Shown: positions 19,549-27,309 of the stretch, one piece after another
Layout: each line of letters opens with the position of its first letter
Numbering within the stretch: the stretch's first letter is position 1
DNA from: G963664225 sp964538065
GTDB taxonomy: Bacteria > Verrucomicrobiota > Verrucomicrobiia > Limisphaerales > UBA1319
NCBI GenBank assembly: GCA_964538065.1
Contig: CAZIDG010000005.1
Coordinates: 1-64,000, forward strand
Length of the DNA: 64,000 bases
Direction of reading: 5' to 3'
Notes under the pieces: model-generated
Database searches by the model: none
The model's input: the letters and a program-made list of their open reading frames with translations, nothing else
Told to the model about the DNA's origin: nothing
Position numbers and translations under genes: made by a program

Positions 19549-20073
19549 TCATCCCACCACTCTTCTCAGTTCGTTCTGGTAGGAAGCCAGGGTTTCAGGT
19601 CCAAAACAGACGAATATGACCTTGGTCATCGCCGGATGGCTTTCCAAATATCGCACCGTCTCTGCAACTGCAATAGCCACAGCACGTTCGAGCGGAAAAC
19701 CATAAGCGCCGGTACTGATGGCCGGGAAGGCAACGGTTTTGAGAGCGTTCTGGTCCGCGATTTCCAGGCAGCGACGATAGCAACTGGCCAACAACTCATC
19801 CTCACGGTGGCGTCCTCCCCTCCAAACCGGTCCGACCGTATGGATCACCCACCGGGCTGGCAGGCGATAACCCTGGGTTATTTTGGCGTCACCGGTTTCA
19901 CATCCGTTGAGAGTGCGGCATTCTGCCAGGAGTTGGGGCCCGGCCGCCCGGTGAATGGCGCCATCCACACCGCCGCCCCCCAGTAGCGTCGTATTTGCCG
20001 CATTCACAATGGCATCCACCGCCAGACGAGTGATGTCACCTGATTCCAGAGCCAGTCGTTCTTTGATCAACAT
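19549..20073 (-). CDS. Macrodomain protein, probable O-acetyl-ADP-ribose deacetylase
   Basis: 174 residues from the ATG at 20073, preferred over an in-frame upstream start at 20124 because GGAGGGGG sits just before it and the shorter form matches the usual length. It is a single macrodomain: the adenosine-binding DITRLAVDAIVNAAN, the catalytic/phosphate loop GGGGVDGAIHRAAGP, the HTVGPVW strand and the second loop FPAISTGAYGFPLE. MacroD-type members remove ADP-ribose from protein side chains or hydrolyse O-acetyl-ADP-ribose; the acidic GVD motif supports an active enzyme. Cytoplasmic. It precedes smc on the same strand by 125 bases, but DnaA-like sites between them suggest separate control. 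Confidence 0.93.
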   Translation of the reverse strand: MLIKERLALESGDITRLAVDAIVNAANTTLLGGGGVDGAIHRAAGPQLLAECRTLNGCETGDAKITQGYRLPARWVIHTVGPVWRGGRHREDELLASCYRRCLEIADQNALKTVAFPAISTGAYGFPLERAVAIAVAETVRYLESHPAMTKVIFVCFGPETLASYQNELRRVVG

Positions 20074-20187
20074 ACCCCCTCCGCTGTTAAAATTGCCTGC
20101 GAACATGTCACTTGCGCGATCCATGGTATCACCGCTAAACTGCCGCGCTTAGAACCGTTTGTTTCAGAATCAAGCATAACATGCAAC

Positions 20188-20907
20188 ATGGCAACCCTGG
20201 TTTTTGACATCGAAACCTCCGCCCTGCCCTGGGAGAGCTTTGACGAAGCCCAGCAGGAATACCTGCTGCGCGACGCCGAGAAAATTCCCGACGAAACGGA
20301 AAAGGAAAAGCGCCGGGCCGAAATTCGCCGACAGTTCAACCTGTGGCCCTTTACAGCCCAGGTGGTATGCGTGGCCATGCTCAACGCAGAGTCGTTGCGC
20401 GGGCAGGTGCTGTTCATTTCGGATGACTACGAACCCGATGAAATCGAGGCCGGTCCTGTTGAATTTGTGCCCTGCATGGACGAAACCGAGCTATTGACCG
20501 CGTTCTGGGATGTGGCCAGGCATTACGACAACATTGTCACCTTCAACGGCCGCGGATTCGATGTGCCGTTCATCTACCTGCGATCGGCCCTGCTCAACGT
20601 CCCCATCAGCCGGAAAAACTGGCTCGGTTACCGGTATCAGACCGATCCGCATTGCGATCTGGCCGAGCAATTCACCTTTTACAACGTCAGCGGCCGGGAA
20701 GGCGCGGCACGGCGATTCAATCTGGATTTTTATTGCAAGGCCTTTGGCATCGATTCACCCAAAAGCCACGGAGTCACTGGGATGGATGTCAACGACCTGA
20801 TGAACGAAGGACGCTATCGTGAAATCGCTGAATACTGTGTGCGCGATGTCCATGCGACCGTCCTTCTGTATCGCGTCTGGAAAGAACGGTTGTCTGGTAT
20901 TAAATAG
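20188..20907 (+). CDS. DEDDy-type 3'-5' exonuclease-like protein (RNase H fold)
   Basis: 239 residues. The three exonuclease motifs are present: ExoI DIET (Asp7, Glu9), ExoII in TFNGRGFDVPF (Asp near 128) and ExoIII YCVRD (Tyr and Asp near 216-220), with the tyrosine spacing of the DEDDy subgroup. The closest remembered relatives are PolB-like predicted exonucleases of the RNase_H_2/YprB kind, free-standing and without a polymerase domain. It probably trims DNA or RNA 3' ends with two metal ions. It starts at an ATG 63 bases from the putative long-form start of the divergent macrodomain gene. A weak stem (GCCTG/CAGGC, 20907-20930, followed by GCTTTTG) might end its transcript before pyrD. Confidence 0.8.
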   Translation: MATLVFDIETSALPWESFDEAQQEYLLRDAEKIPDETEKEKRRAEIRRQFNLWPFTAQVVCVAMLNAESLRGQVLFISDDYEPDEIEAGPVEFVPCMDETELLTAFWDVARHYDNIVTFNGRGFDVPFIYLRSALLNVPISRKNWLGYRYQTDPHCDLAEQFTFYNVSGREGAARRFNLDFYCKAFGIDSPKSHGVTGMDVNDLMNEGRYREIAEYCVRDVHATVLLYRVWKERLSGIK

Positions 20908-20979
20908 CCTGAGGGCCTGGAAGGGCAGGCGCTTTTGTTCTTCCGCCGTGGCCCGGGCTTGGATACAAAGGGTGCTGAG

Positions 20980-22173
20980 ATGAACTGGTTGTACCGCACA
21001 ATGATCCGGCCGGTGCTTTTTGCCCAGGATCCGGAGGAGATTCATGAGTTTACCATGCGCATGCTCGGCTTCGCCAGCCAAAGGAAACTCACGATTGACG
21101 CCGTGGCATCCTTTTGTGGCGCCCCGGAACTGCCAGTAACGGCCTTCGGTCTTCGTTTCCCCAACCCCATTGGACTGGCCGCTGGCATGGACAAGATGGG
21201 GGTGGCGGTGCCCATCTGGCCCTCGATGGGATTTGGCCATGCCGAATTGGGTGCGGTCACCTGGCTGGCTCAACCGGGAAATCCCAAACCGCGCATCTTC
21301 CGAGCTGTGGCGGATGAAGCTGTGGTCAACCGCATGGGATTCAACAACGAGGGAGCCGAAGTCATGGCGGCTCATCTGGCACAATGGCGCACCCGCGGTC
21401 TCTGGCCCAAACACCCCGTGGGCATCAACCTGGGCAAAAACAAGGTCACCCCGTTGGACCAGGCGCCCGCCGATTATGCGCGATCCTTCCGCGTCCTGTG
21501 GCCGCACGCCGATTTCTTTGTGGTGAATGTGAGTTCACCGAACACACCCAACCTGCGCCAATTGCAGGACAAGGCCGCGCTCGACCAAATTCTCTCCGCC
21601 CTGCAGGAGACGCAGCAGTCCCTCCTGGCCGCTGCCACTCCCACCGCCACGAATGCTCATCATGCAGCACCATTGACCCCCAAGCCCATCCTGGTCAAAG
21701 TGGCGCCTGATCTCACTTTTGAAGCCTTGGATGACATTCTTGAATTGTGCGAAAGCCGCAAAATCTCGGGCATCATCGCCACCAATACCACCATTGAACG
21801 CCCCAAGGCAACTTCACCCGACCTGGCGCGCGTATATGCCGAGGCTGGTGGCTTGAGCGGCAAACCGCTTCGTGCCCGCAGCACCGAAGTCATCCGCCAC
21901 CTCTACCAACGCAGCCAGGGCCGCATGCCCATCGTCGGTGTGGGAGGCATCTTTGATGCCCGGGATGCCTGGGAGAAGATCACCGCAGGTGCATGCCTGC
22001 TCCAAATATACACCGGCATGATCTTTGAAGGGCCTGGCGCCGCGCGAACCATCGTTCAAGGCCTGCAAGCCAAGCTCGGCCGGTTTGGTCTGACAGATTT
22101 GAGCCAGGCCGTGGGACGCACCGATCTGGTGTCGCCGCCGCGTGATGAAGCACGTCGTAACACCAACGTCTGA
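20980..22173 (+). CDS. pyrD: Dihydroorotate dehydrogenase (quinone), class 2
   Basis: 397 residues from the ATG at 20980 (MNWLYRTMIRPVLFAQDPE, the usual membrane-associating N-terminus of class 2 enzymes); a TTG at 20935 would add 15 residues. It oxidises dihydroorotate to orotate, passing electrons through FMN to quinone in pyrimidine synthesis. FMN and substrate motifs seen: GLAAGMDKMG, NRMGFNNEG, GINLGKNK, NVSSPNTPNLRQLQ with the class 2 serine, KVAPDLT, ATNTTIERP, GGLSGKPL, VGVGGIFDARDAWEKI and LQIYTGMIFEGP. The stop is nine bases from the stop of convergent plsC. A Lys/Arg-containing tail of ~20 residues after the barrel is not conserved. Confidence 0.96.
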   Translation: MNWLYRTMIRPVLFAQDPEEIHEFTMRMLGFASQRKLTIDAVASFCGAPELPVTAFGLRFPNPIGLAAGMDKMGVAVPIWPSMGFGHAELGAVTWLAQPGNPKPRIFRAVADEAVVNRMGFNNEGAEVMAAHLAQWRTRGLWPKHPVGINLGKNKVTPLDQAPADYARSFRVLWPHADFFVVNVSSPNTPNLRQLQDKAALDQILSALQETQQSLLAAATPTATNAHHAAPLTPKPILVKVAPDLTFEALDDILELCESRKISGIIATNTTIERPKATSPDLARVYAEAGGLSGKPLRARSTEVIRHLYQRSQGRMPIVGVGGIFDARDAWEKITAGACLLQIYTGMIFEGPGAARTIVQGLQAKLGRFGLTDLSQAVGRTDLVSPPRDEARRNTNV

Positions 22174-22182
22174 GCAGAGGCG

Positions 22183-22851
22183 CTAATCCGCGTCTCCGGC
22201 ACGTCTGGCGCCATCCAGTTCAATGGCCCCGATGGCCTGCATGATTTCGTCCGCCACCTGCTGGTATATGGCCTTCAAGCGTTGCCTGTCGCAGGTCCTG
22301 GCCTCGGCCCGCAGGGCTGCAAAATCCAACGGAGCCCCGTATTTCACGGCAATGGGACGCGGACGCGGCAGACGATGCCGGCGTCCATAGGCCTCGTAAG
22401 TGCCAAACACCCGCACGGGCACAACCACCGCATTCGACTTGATCACTGTCAATCCAATGCCCGATCGGGCGGGCGAGAGGTGGCCATCGCGGCTGCGGGT
22501 GCCTTCGGGAAAGAGCAAAATCGCCCCTCCCCGCTGGAGCCGGTCGAGAATGGCCTTCAACCCCGCTCCGCCACCACCATCACGGTCCACGGGCACGCAA
22601 TTGATGTTCCGCAACAACGCCCCAAAAACAGGGAAACGGAAGAGGGTTTCACGCGCCAGGTAATTGACAGGTCTCCGTATGCCTGCCCCCACCAGCGGTG
22701 GATCCAGAAAACTGGCGTGATTGGAAGCCAGGATGACCGGATCCTGCATCGGCACATGTTCGGGAGAGAAAACGCGCCAGCGGCAATACACCGCAAAAAA
22801 GGCGCGGCACACATTCCATCCCAACCAGTACAGCAAATGCATCCCGTGCAT
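22183..22851 (-). CDS. plsC: 1-acyl-sn-glycerol-3-phosphate acyltransferase
   Basis: 222 residues of the PlsC family, which transfers an acyl chain to lysophosphatidic acid to give phosphatidic acid at the inner membrane. Motif I NHASFLDPP (the HX4D catalytic pair), the RETLFRFPVFG block, motif III FPEGTRSRDG and the downstream AVVVPVRVFGTYEA strand are all present. A hydrophobic stretch near the N-terminus (LLYWLGWNVCRAFFAVY) would anchor it. Its ATG overlaps the cmk stop codon (TGATG), indicating translational coupling; the order tyrA-aroA-cmk-plsC is a known bacterial arrangement. Confidence 0.92.
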   Translation of the reverse strand: MHGMHLLYWLGWNVCRAFFAVYCRWRVFSPEHVPMQDPVILASNHASFLDPPLVGAGIRRPVNYLARETLFRFPVFGALLRNINCVPVDRDGGGGAGLKAILDRLQRGGAILLFPEGTRSRDGHLSPARSGIGLTVIKSNAVVVPVRVFGTYEAYGRRHRLPRPRPIAVKYGAPLDFAALRAEARTCDRQRLKAIYQQVADEIMQAIGAIELDGARRAGDAD

Positions 22852-23513
22852 CAGGCCTTCTCCTTTGCCGCCAGACGCCGCCTGACCTCATCGATGATGA
22901 TCTGGCTGGTTTGCGCAGGCGTCATGCCCGAGTTATTGATCACCATGGCCCCCAGGGGAATCATGAGCGGAGCCGCCGCGCGCTGGCTGTCACGCTTGTC
23001 GCGCTCCGCGAGATTCTCCTCCACGCCTTCGGCGGCGCGGCGGCGCGAACGCTCGGCAAGCGTGGCATCGAGGTAAAACTTGTACTCGGTTTCCGGAAAC
23101 ACGTTGCTGCCGATGTCGCGCCCCTCCATGACCAGGTTCCCAAACTGGATGCATTCCCGCTGTTTCTTCTTCATCCAGTCCCGCACATACGGCACTGCGG
23201 CCACACGGGCCACCACGGCGCTGGTTTCCGCCGTGCGGATTTCCTGCGCCGGATAATATTCATCCACCAGGAGCCGCACGTGTTGATCCACGCAGATAAG
23301 GTGCGTTTTCCATCGGCGGCAGGCCTGAGCCACCGCCTTGACATCATCCACATCGACCTGGTGCTTCAAACAATACCAGGCCAGCGTGCGATACATGGCG
23401 CCGGTATCCACATACGTAAACCCCAGTGACTTGGCCACAAGTTTTGCATTGGTGCTCTTGCCGCTGGCACTGGTGCCATCCATGGCAATGACTATTGATT
23501 TTTGCATGTTCAT
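22851..23513 (-). CDS. cmk: Cytidylate kinase
   Basis: 220 residues, the normal size. It phosphorylates CMP and dCMP with ATP. The P-loop is GTSASGKST, followed by the family motif FTYVDTGAMYRTLAWYC, the nucleotide-binding MEGRDIGSNVFPE and the lid ATLAERSRRRAAE. The ATG overlaps the TGA of aroA by four bases (ATGA), so it is translationally coupled to aroA and in turn to plsC. A second in-frame ATG two codons in is possible. Confidence 0.96.
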   Translation of the reverse strand: MNMQKSIVIAMDGTSASGKSTNAKLVAKSLGFTYVDTGAMYRTLAWYCLKHQVDVDDVKAVAQACRRWKTHLICVDQHVRLLVDEYYPAQEIRTAETSAVVARVAAVPYVRDWMKKKQRECIQFGNLVMEGRDIGSNVFPETEYKFYLDATLAERSRRRAAEGVEENLAERDKRDSQRAAAPLMIPLGAMVINNSGMTPAQTSQIIIDEVRRRLAAKEKA

Positions 23514-24781
23514 TCAGCTAACAAAGCGTTCCCCTCCAGACGCGCCCCGGTGCCTGCATCCTTGATGACCACCCCCAGTCCATCCGGCGGCGGCGCGGCG
23601 AGCTTCTGGAAAAAATTCGGAAAAGTCTTTTTAACGCAGGCGGGATTTTTAATGCGAATGCCCTCAACCGCGGTCCCAGCCACGGCAAAACACATGGCCA
23701 TCCGATGGTCGCCATACGTTTCAATATCCGCCCCATGCAGTGCAGACGGGTGGATGACGAGGGTGTCACCGTCTTCCTCAACCTTTGCACCGCAGCGTGT
23801 CAATTCCGTGCGCATGGCGGCCACCCGCTCGCATTCCTGGACACGCAGCCGGCCCAGATCCTTGAAAACCACCGGATGGTCGCTCCAGGGTGCCAGGATC
23901 ATGGCGGTCATGATGCTGTCTCCCAAATCGGTGTTGCGGGACACGACGGAAGGCAAGGGCCAATACCTGGGAAAGGCGGCATCCACCTGCCAGCCGGATT
24001 GTGGCCAGTGTGAGACCTCGACGGTGCGAATCTGCCGGTTCAAAAATCCAGCCGCCCAGAAATAACTCCCGCTGGAGGCATCAGGCTCAATCCCAAAGCC
24101 ACCGCCTTCATGCGGAAATGACCGAATGAGGTGCCTCGTCATGGCCACGTATTGGGATTCCTCGCCATTGTCACCCGCCACATCCACCGTCCATCCCCCC
24201 CGGGAGGCCGAGAGATAAAGGGCGGACGCAAACTGCGAACTCTCAGAAAGGCTGACGGTACAACGCCCGGACCTGGGGCCACCTCCCTCCACAACCACAG
24301 GTAATTTGTTGCTGGGAGTGTCTATTCGATAGCCCAACTGGCGCAACGCATCGAACAAGGCCGCCTGGGGACGCTCATGCATGCGAGGCACGCCATGCAG
24401 GCGATACGTGCCGGATCCGAGACAAACCATGGCCGTCAGGAATCGAGCCGCGGTGCCAGCGTTGCCCACAAACAACTGTTTGGGTTGCTCGTGAGTGCCA
24501 CCTGGAGGAACCTGCCCCCCCCTGCCACGAACAGTGATGGTACGATTAGCCGTTTCGTGGGGATCTTGAGCCACTTTGACATCATACCCCAGATCGGACA
24601 ATGCACTGGCCATCACCTGCGTGTCCTCGCTCCAGAGAGCGCCACGGAGCACCGTCTCCCCCGAGCTGAGGGCGGCCAGAATCATGGCACGGTTGGTGAT
24701 GCTTTTGGAACCCGGCACAGTGACACAAGCCTGGACAGGTGTGCGCAGGGGGGCCAATTCGATGAGATTGGGCAACGCCAT
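23510..24781 (-). CDS. aroA: 3-phosphoshikimate 1-carboxyvinyltransferase (EPSP synthase)
   Basis: 423 residues from the ATG at 24781, which leaves a seven-base gap to tyrA; the longer frame up to 24847 would overlap tyrA and add an untypical N-terminus. It joins phosphoenolpyruvate to shikimate-3-phosphate in the shikimate pathway. Motifs: VPGSKSITNRAMILAAL (substrate Lys/Ser), FVGNAGTAARFLTAM (the PEP-binding LFxGNAGTA block), PRMHERP and TYGDHRMAM. The NAGTA and RMHERP blocks look like a class I-type enzyme, though the class cannot be settled by eye. Middle gene of the tyrA-aroA-cmk-plsC operon. Confidence 0.96.
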   Translation of the reverse strand: MALPNLIELAPLRTPVQACVTVPGSKSITNRAMILAALSSGETVLRGALWSEDTQVMASALSDLGYDVKVAQDPHETANRTITVRGRGGQVPPGGTHEQPKQLFVGNAGTAARFLTAMVCLGSGTYRLHGVPRMHERPQAALFDALRQLGYRIDTPSNKLPVVVEGGGPRSGRCTVSLSESSQFASALYLSASRGGWTVDVAGDNGEESQYVAMTRHLIRSFPHEGGGFGIEPDASSGSYFWAAGFLNRQIRTVEVSHWPQSGWQVDAAFPRYWPLPSVVSRNTDLGDSIMTAMILAPWSDHPVVFKDLGRLRVQECERVAAMRTELTRCGAKVEEDGDTLVIHPSALHGADIETYGDHRMAMCFAVAGTAVEGIRIKNPACVKKTFPNFFQKLAAPPPDGLGVVIKDAGTGARLEGNALLAE

Positions 24782-24788
24782 GGCAGGT

Positions 24789-25667
24789 CTATTCCGGTGA
24801 GCCGCCCTGCTCCAACCACTGGTCGCGGCGTTGCTTGGCCTTCTCAAAAAATTCGTCGATCATCGCCTGGTTGCCGCTGTCGAGTGCCAGGCGAAACTCC
24901 TGAAGATCTTCAATAAACACCCCCAGAATCCGCGAAAGATGGGCGCGATTGGCCAGGGCGATGTCACGCCACATCTCCGGCGATCCGGAGGCAATGCGCG
25001 TGGCATCCCGAAAACCAGTGGCACACAGAAGGGCCTGCTCCCGGGGATGCATGGGGCTGAGGACATAATTGGCCAGCTCGGCGGCGACGACATGGGGCAG
25101 GTGGCTGGAACGGCACACCAGCTCATCATGGAGATCCACGCTCATTTTGAGCACACGGGCGCCGACGCCGGCCCAGAAATTTTTGAGCTTTTCGAAGACC
25201 TCCACGGGTGTCTCCTGCAAGGGGGTCAACACACACCAACAGTCTTCAAACAACCCTTCACGGGCGGCCGCAACCCCCATTTTCTCGGAGCCAGCCATGG
25301 GATGCGCTCCCAAAAACACCGCTCCAGCCTCCGCCACCATCGGGGTCAACTCCCTCACCACCGAACCTTTGACACTTCCCACATCGGTAACCACCGCGCC
25401 CTTTTTGAAGGCGGGCTTCATTTGCTCGACCAGCCCGGCCATTTGTGAAAGGGGGGTGCATATCACCACCAAATCAGCCCCCTCGACCACACGGCACAGA
25501 TCACGGCTGACGTGGTCAGCCACGCCACGGTCGAGGCATTCCTGAATGCTGGCCGAACGTCTGACATAGCCATCGACCTTGGAAGCCAGCCGCTTTTGCT
25601 TCACGGCAAGCCCAAGGGAGCCCCCCAGGAGGCCCATTCCAATGATGGCAATTTTATCAAACACCAT
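24789..25667 (-). CDS. tyrA: Prephenate dehydrogenase
   Basis: 292 residues: an N-terminal NAD-binding Rossmann domain (IAIIGMGLLGGSLGLAVKQ) and a C-terminal all-helical prephenate dehydrogenase domain (GSEKMGVAAAREGLFEDCW, SSHLPHVVAAELANYV, GFRDATRIASGSPEMWRDI with the catalytic His and Arg). It converts prephenate to 4-hydroxyphenylpyruvate for tyrosine; arogenate use cannot be excluded. There is no chorismate mutase or ACT domain, so feedback control by tyrosine through ACT is not expected. First gene of the four-gene operon; a hairpin separates it from gltD upstream. Confidence 0.94.
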   Translation of the reverse strand: MVFDKIAIIGMGLLGGSLGLAVKQKRLASKVDGYVRRSASIQECLDRGVADHVSRDLCRVVEGADLVVICTPLSQMAGLVEQMKPAFKKGAVVTDVGSVKGSVVRELTPMVAEAGAVFLGAHPMAGSEKMGVAAAREGLFEDCWCVLTPLQETPVEVFEKLKNFWAGVGARVLKMSVDLHDELVCRSSHLPHVVAAELANYVLSPMHPREQALLCATGFRDATRIASGSPEMWRDIALANRAHLSRILGVFIEDLQEFRLALDSGNQAMIDEFFEKAKQRRDQWLEQGGSPE

Positions 25668-25735
25668 GATTTGACTCTAACCATTCCCCCTGGCCATGTC
25701 ATTTCCAAATCCTGACCTCACCGTTTCAAAATGAA

Positions 25736-25764
25736 TCAGGCCGCCATGGGTGTTGGCGGCCTGA
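25736..25764 (-). terminator. Strong hairpin after gltD, terminator-like
   Basis: TCAGGCCGCC (25736-25745) pairs perfectly with GGCGGCCTGA (25755-25764), loop nine bases. On the minus strand it lies just past the gltD stop and ahead of tyrA. The following sequence (ATTCATTTTG) is only moderately T-rich, so termination may be partial. Confidence 0.5.
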
Positions 25765-25789
25765 ATTCGATGATCAAATGGAACCAGCG

Positions 25790-27271
25790 TCAGGGCAACT
25801 GGCTGGAACCCATCAGGTAACGATCGCACTCACGCGCGGCGCCACGTCCTTCATTGATGGCCCACACCACCAGGCTCTGGCCCCGGCGCATGTCTCCGGC
25901 GGCAAACACGCCCTGGATATTGGTCGCAAACTTGCCATACGTGGCTTTGACGTTCGAGCGTTCATCCCGAATGACACCCAGGTCCTTGAGCATGGCATCT
26001 TCGGGCCCGAGGAAGCCCATGGCCAGCAACACCAGTTGCGCCGGTATCACCTTTTCTGTGCCCGGTATGTCCTTGGGAATGAAACGGCCCTTCTCGTCCT
26101 TCTGCCACTGGACCAGGACGGTATGCACCGCCTTGACCGTGCCGTGTGCATCGCCTTCAAATTTCTTGGCCGTGATGCAATACTGGCGGGGATCAGCGCC
26201 AAACAAGACTGCCGCCTCCTCCTGGCCATAGTCCATCTTATAAACCTTCGGCCACTGCGGCCACGGATTATCGGGCGTGCGCTGCATGGGCGGCTTGGGC
26301 AGGATTTCCAGTTGCACCAGGCCGCGGCAACCGTGGCGAATGGATGTCCCCACGCAATCCGTGCCGGTATCACCACCACCGATGACCACGACATCCTTGT
26401 CATGGGCGCATATGGGCGCCCCTCCCTTGCCTCCATCCAGCAGATGACGCGTGTTCCCTGCAAGGAATTCAATGGCAAAATGGACACCCTTCAACTGCCG
26501 TCCTTCGATGGGCAGATCCCTCGGCTTGGTGGCCCCGCCGCACAACACGACTGCGTCAAATTCCTTCAAAAGCTTCTGCGCGGGATATTGGACACCGACC
26601 TCGGTGCTGACAACAAATTCCACGCCCGCCTTGGCCATCAGATCCACCCGGCGTTGGACCACGGACTTGTCCAGCTTCATGTTGGGAATGCCATACATGA
26701 GCAATCCGCCCACACGGTCCGCACGTTCAAACACGGTTACTGTATGCCCTGCCTTGTTGAGCTGTGTCGCGCAGGCCAGGCCCGCAGGTCCCGAACCCAC
26801 CACCGCCACCTTCTTGCCGGTGCGGTGCGTCGGCGCATCGGGTTTGACCCATCCTTCGGCAAAACCCCGATCGATGATCGTGCACTCGATGTTCTTGATC
26901 GTGACAGGCTTTTCAATCAGGCCAAGATTACAGGAGCCTTCACACGGCGCGGGGCACACCCGGCCGGTGAATTCCGGGAAATTATTGGTCCTCTGCAAAC
27001 GCTCGAGCGCCTCGTGCCAGAGCCCCCGATACACCAGATCATTCCATTCGGGAATGAGGTTGTTGATCGGACAGCCTGCAGCCATGCCGGCCAGGAGCAT
27101 GCCCGTGTGACAGTTCGGGGTGCCGCAATCCATGCATCGCGCCCCTTGCTTGCGCAGTTGTTCCTCCGGCATGTGGAGGTGGTATTCCTTCCAGTCGCGA
27201 ATCCGCTCCAGAGGAGTCCGATCAGCCGGCAGTTCACGCAAATATTCCAAAAATCCAGTCGGTTTGCCCAT
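25790..27271 (-). CDS. gltD: Glutamate synthase (NADPH) small subunit
   Basis: 493 residues from the ATG at 27271 (MGKPTGFLEYLREL, the standard GltD start). The small subunit takes electrons from NADPH through FAD and iron-sulfur clusters to the large subunit. Residues ~35-110 carry the cysteine pairs of the two [4Fe-4S] clusters (CMDCGTPNCHTG, GCPINNLIPEW, CPAPCEGSCNLG). FAD-binding VAVVGSGPAGLACA is near 150 and NADPH-binding VVVIGGGDTGTDC near 290. The C-terminal FAD motif is GVFAAGDMRRGQSLVVWA. It lies 38 bases after gltB on the same strand, the usual gltBD order, and a strong hairpin follows it. Confidence 0.96.
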   Translation of the reverse strand: MGKPTGFLEYLRELPADRTPLERIRDWKEYHLHMPEEQLRKQGARCMDCGTPNCHTGMLLAGMAAGCPINNLIPEWNDLVYRGLWHEALERLQRTNNFPEFTGRVCPAPCEGSCNLGLIEKPVTIKNIECTIIDRGFAEGWVKPDAPTHRTGKKVAVVGSGPAGLACATQLNKAGHTVTVFERADRVGGLLMYGIPNMKLDKSVVQRRVDLMAKAGVEFVVSTEVGVQYPAQKLLKEFDAVVLCGGATKPRDLPIEGRQLKGVHFAIEFLAGNTRHLLDGGKGGAPICAHDKDVVVIGGGDTGTDCVGTSIRHGCRGLVQLEILPKPPMQRTPDNPWPQWPKVYKMDYGQEEAAVLFGADPRQYCITAKKFEGDAHGTVKAVHTVLVQWQKDEKGRFIPKDIPGTEKVIPAQLVLLAMGFLGPEDAMLKDLGVIRDERSNVKATYGKFATNIQGVFAAGDMRRGQSLVVWAINEGRGAARECDRYLMGSSQLP

Positions 27272-27309
27272 GTCTTGTCTCGTGGTTGAACGTTTCTCGG
27301 TTAAGTGGT

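Noticed and set aside
25778..27289. 503-codon plus-strand frame opposite gltD
   Set aside because: gltD has all catalytic and cluster motifs on the minus strand. The antisense frame has untypical composition (many His, Arg) and no family features.
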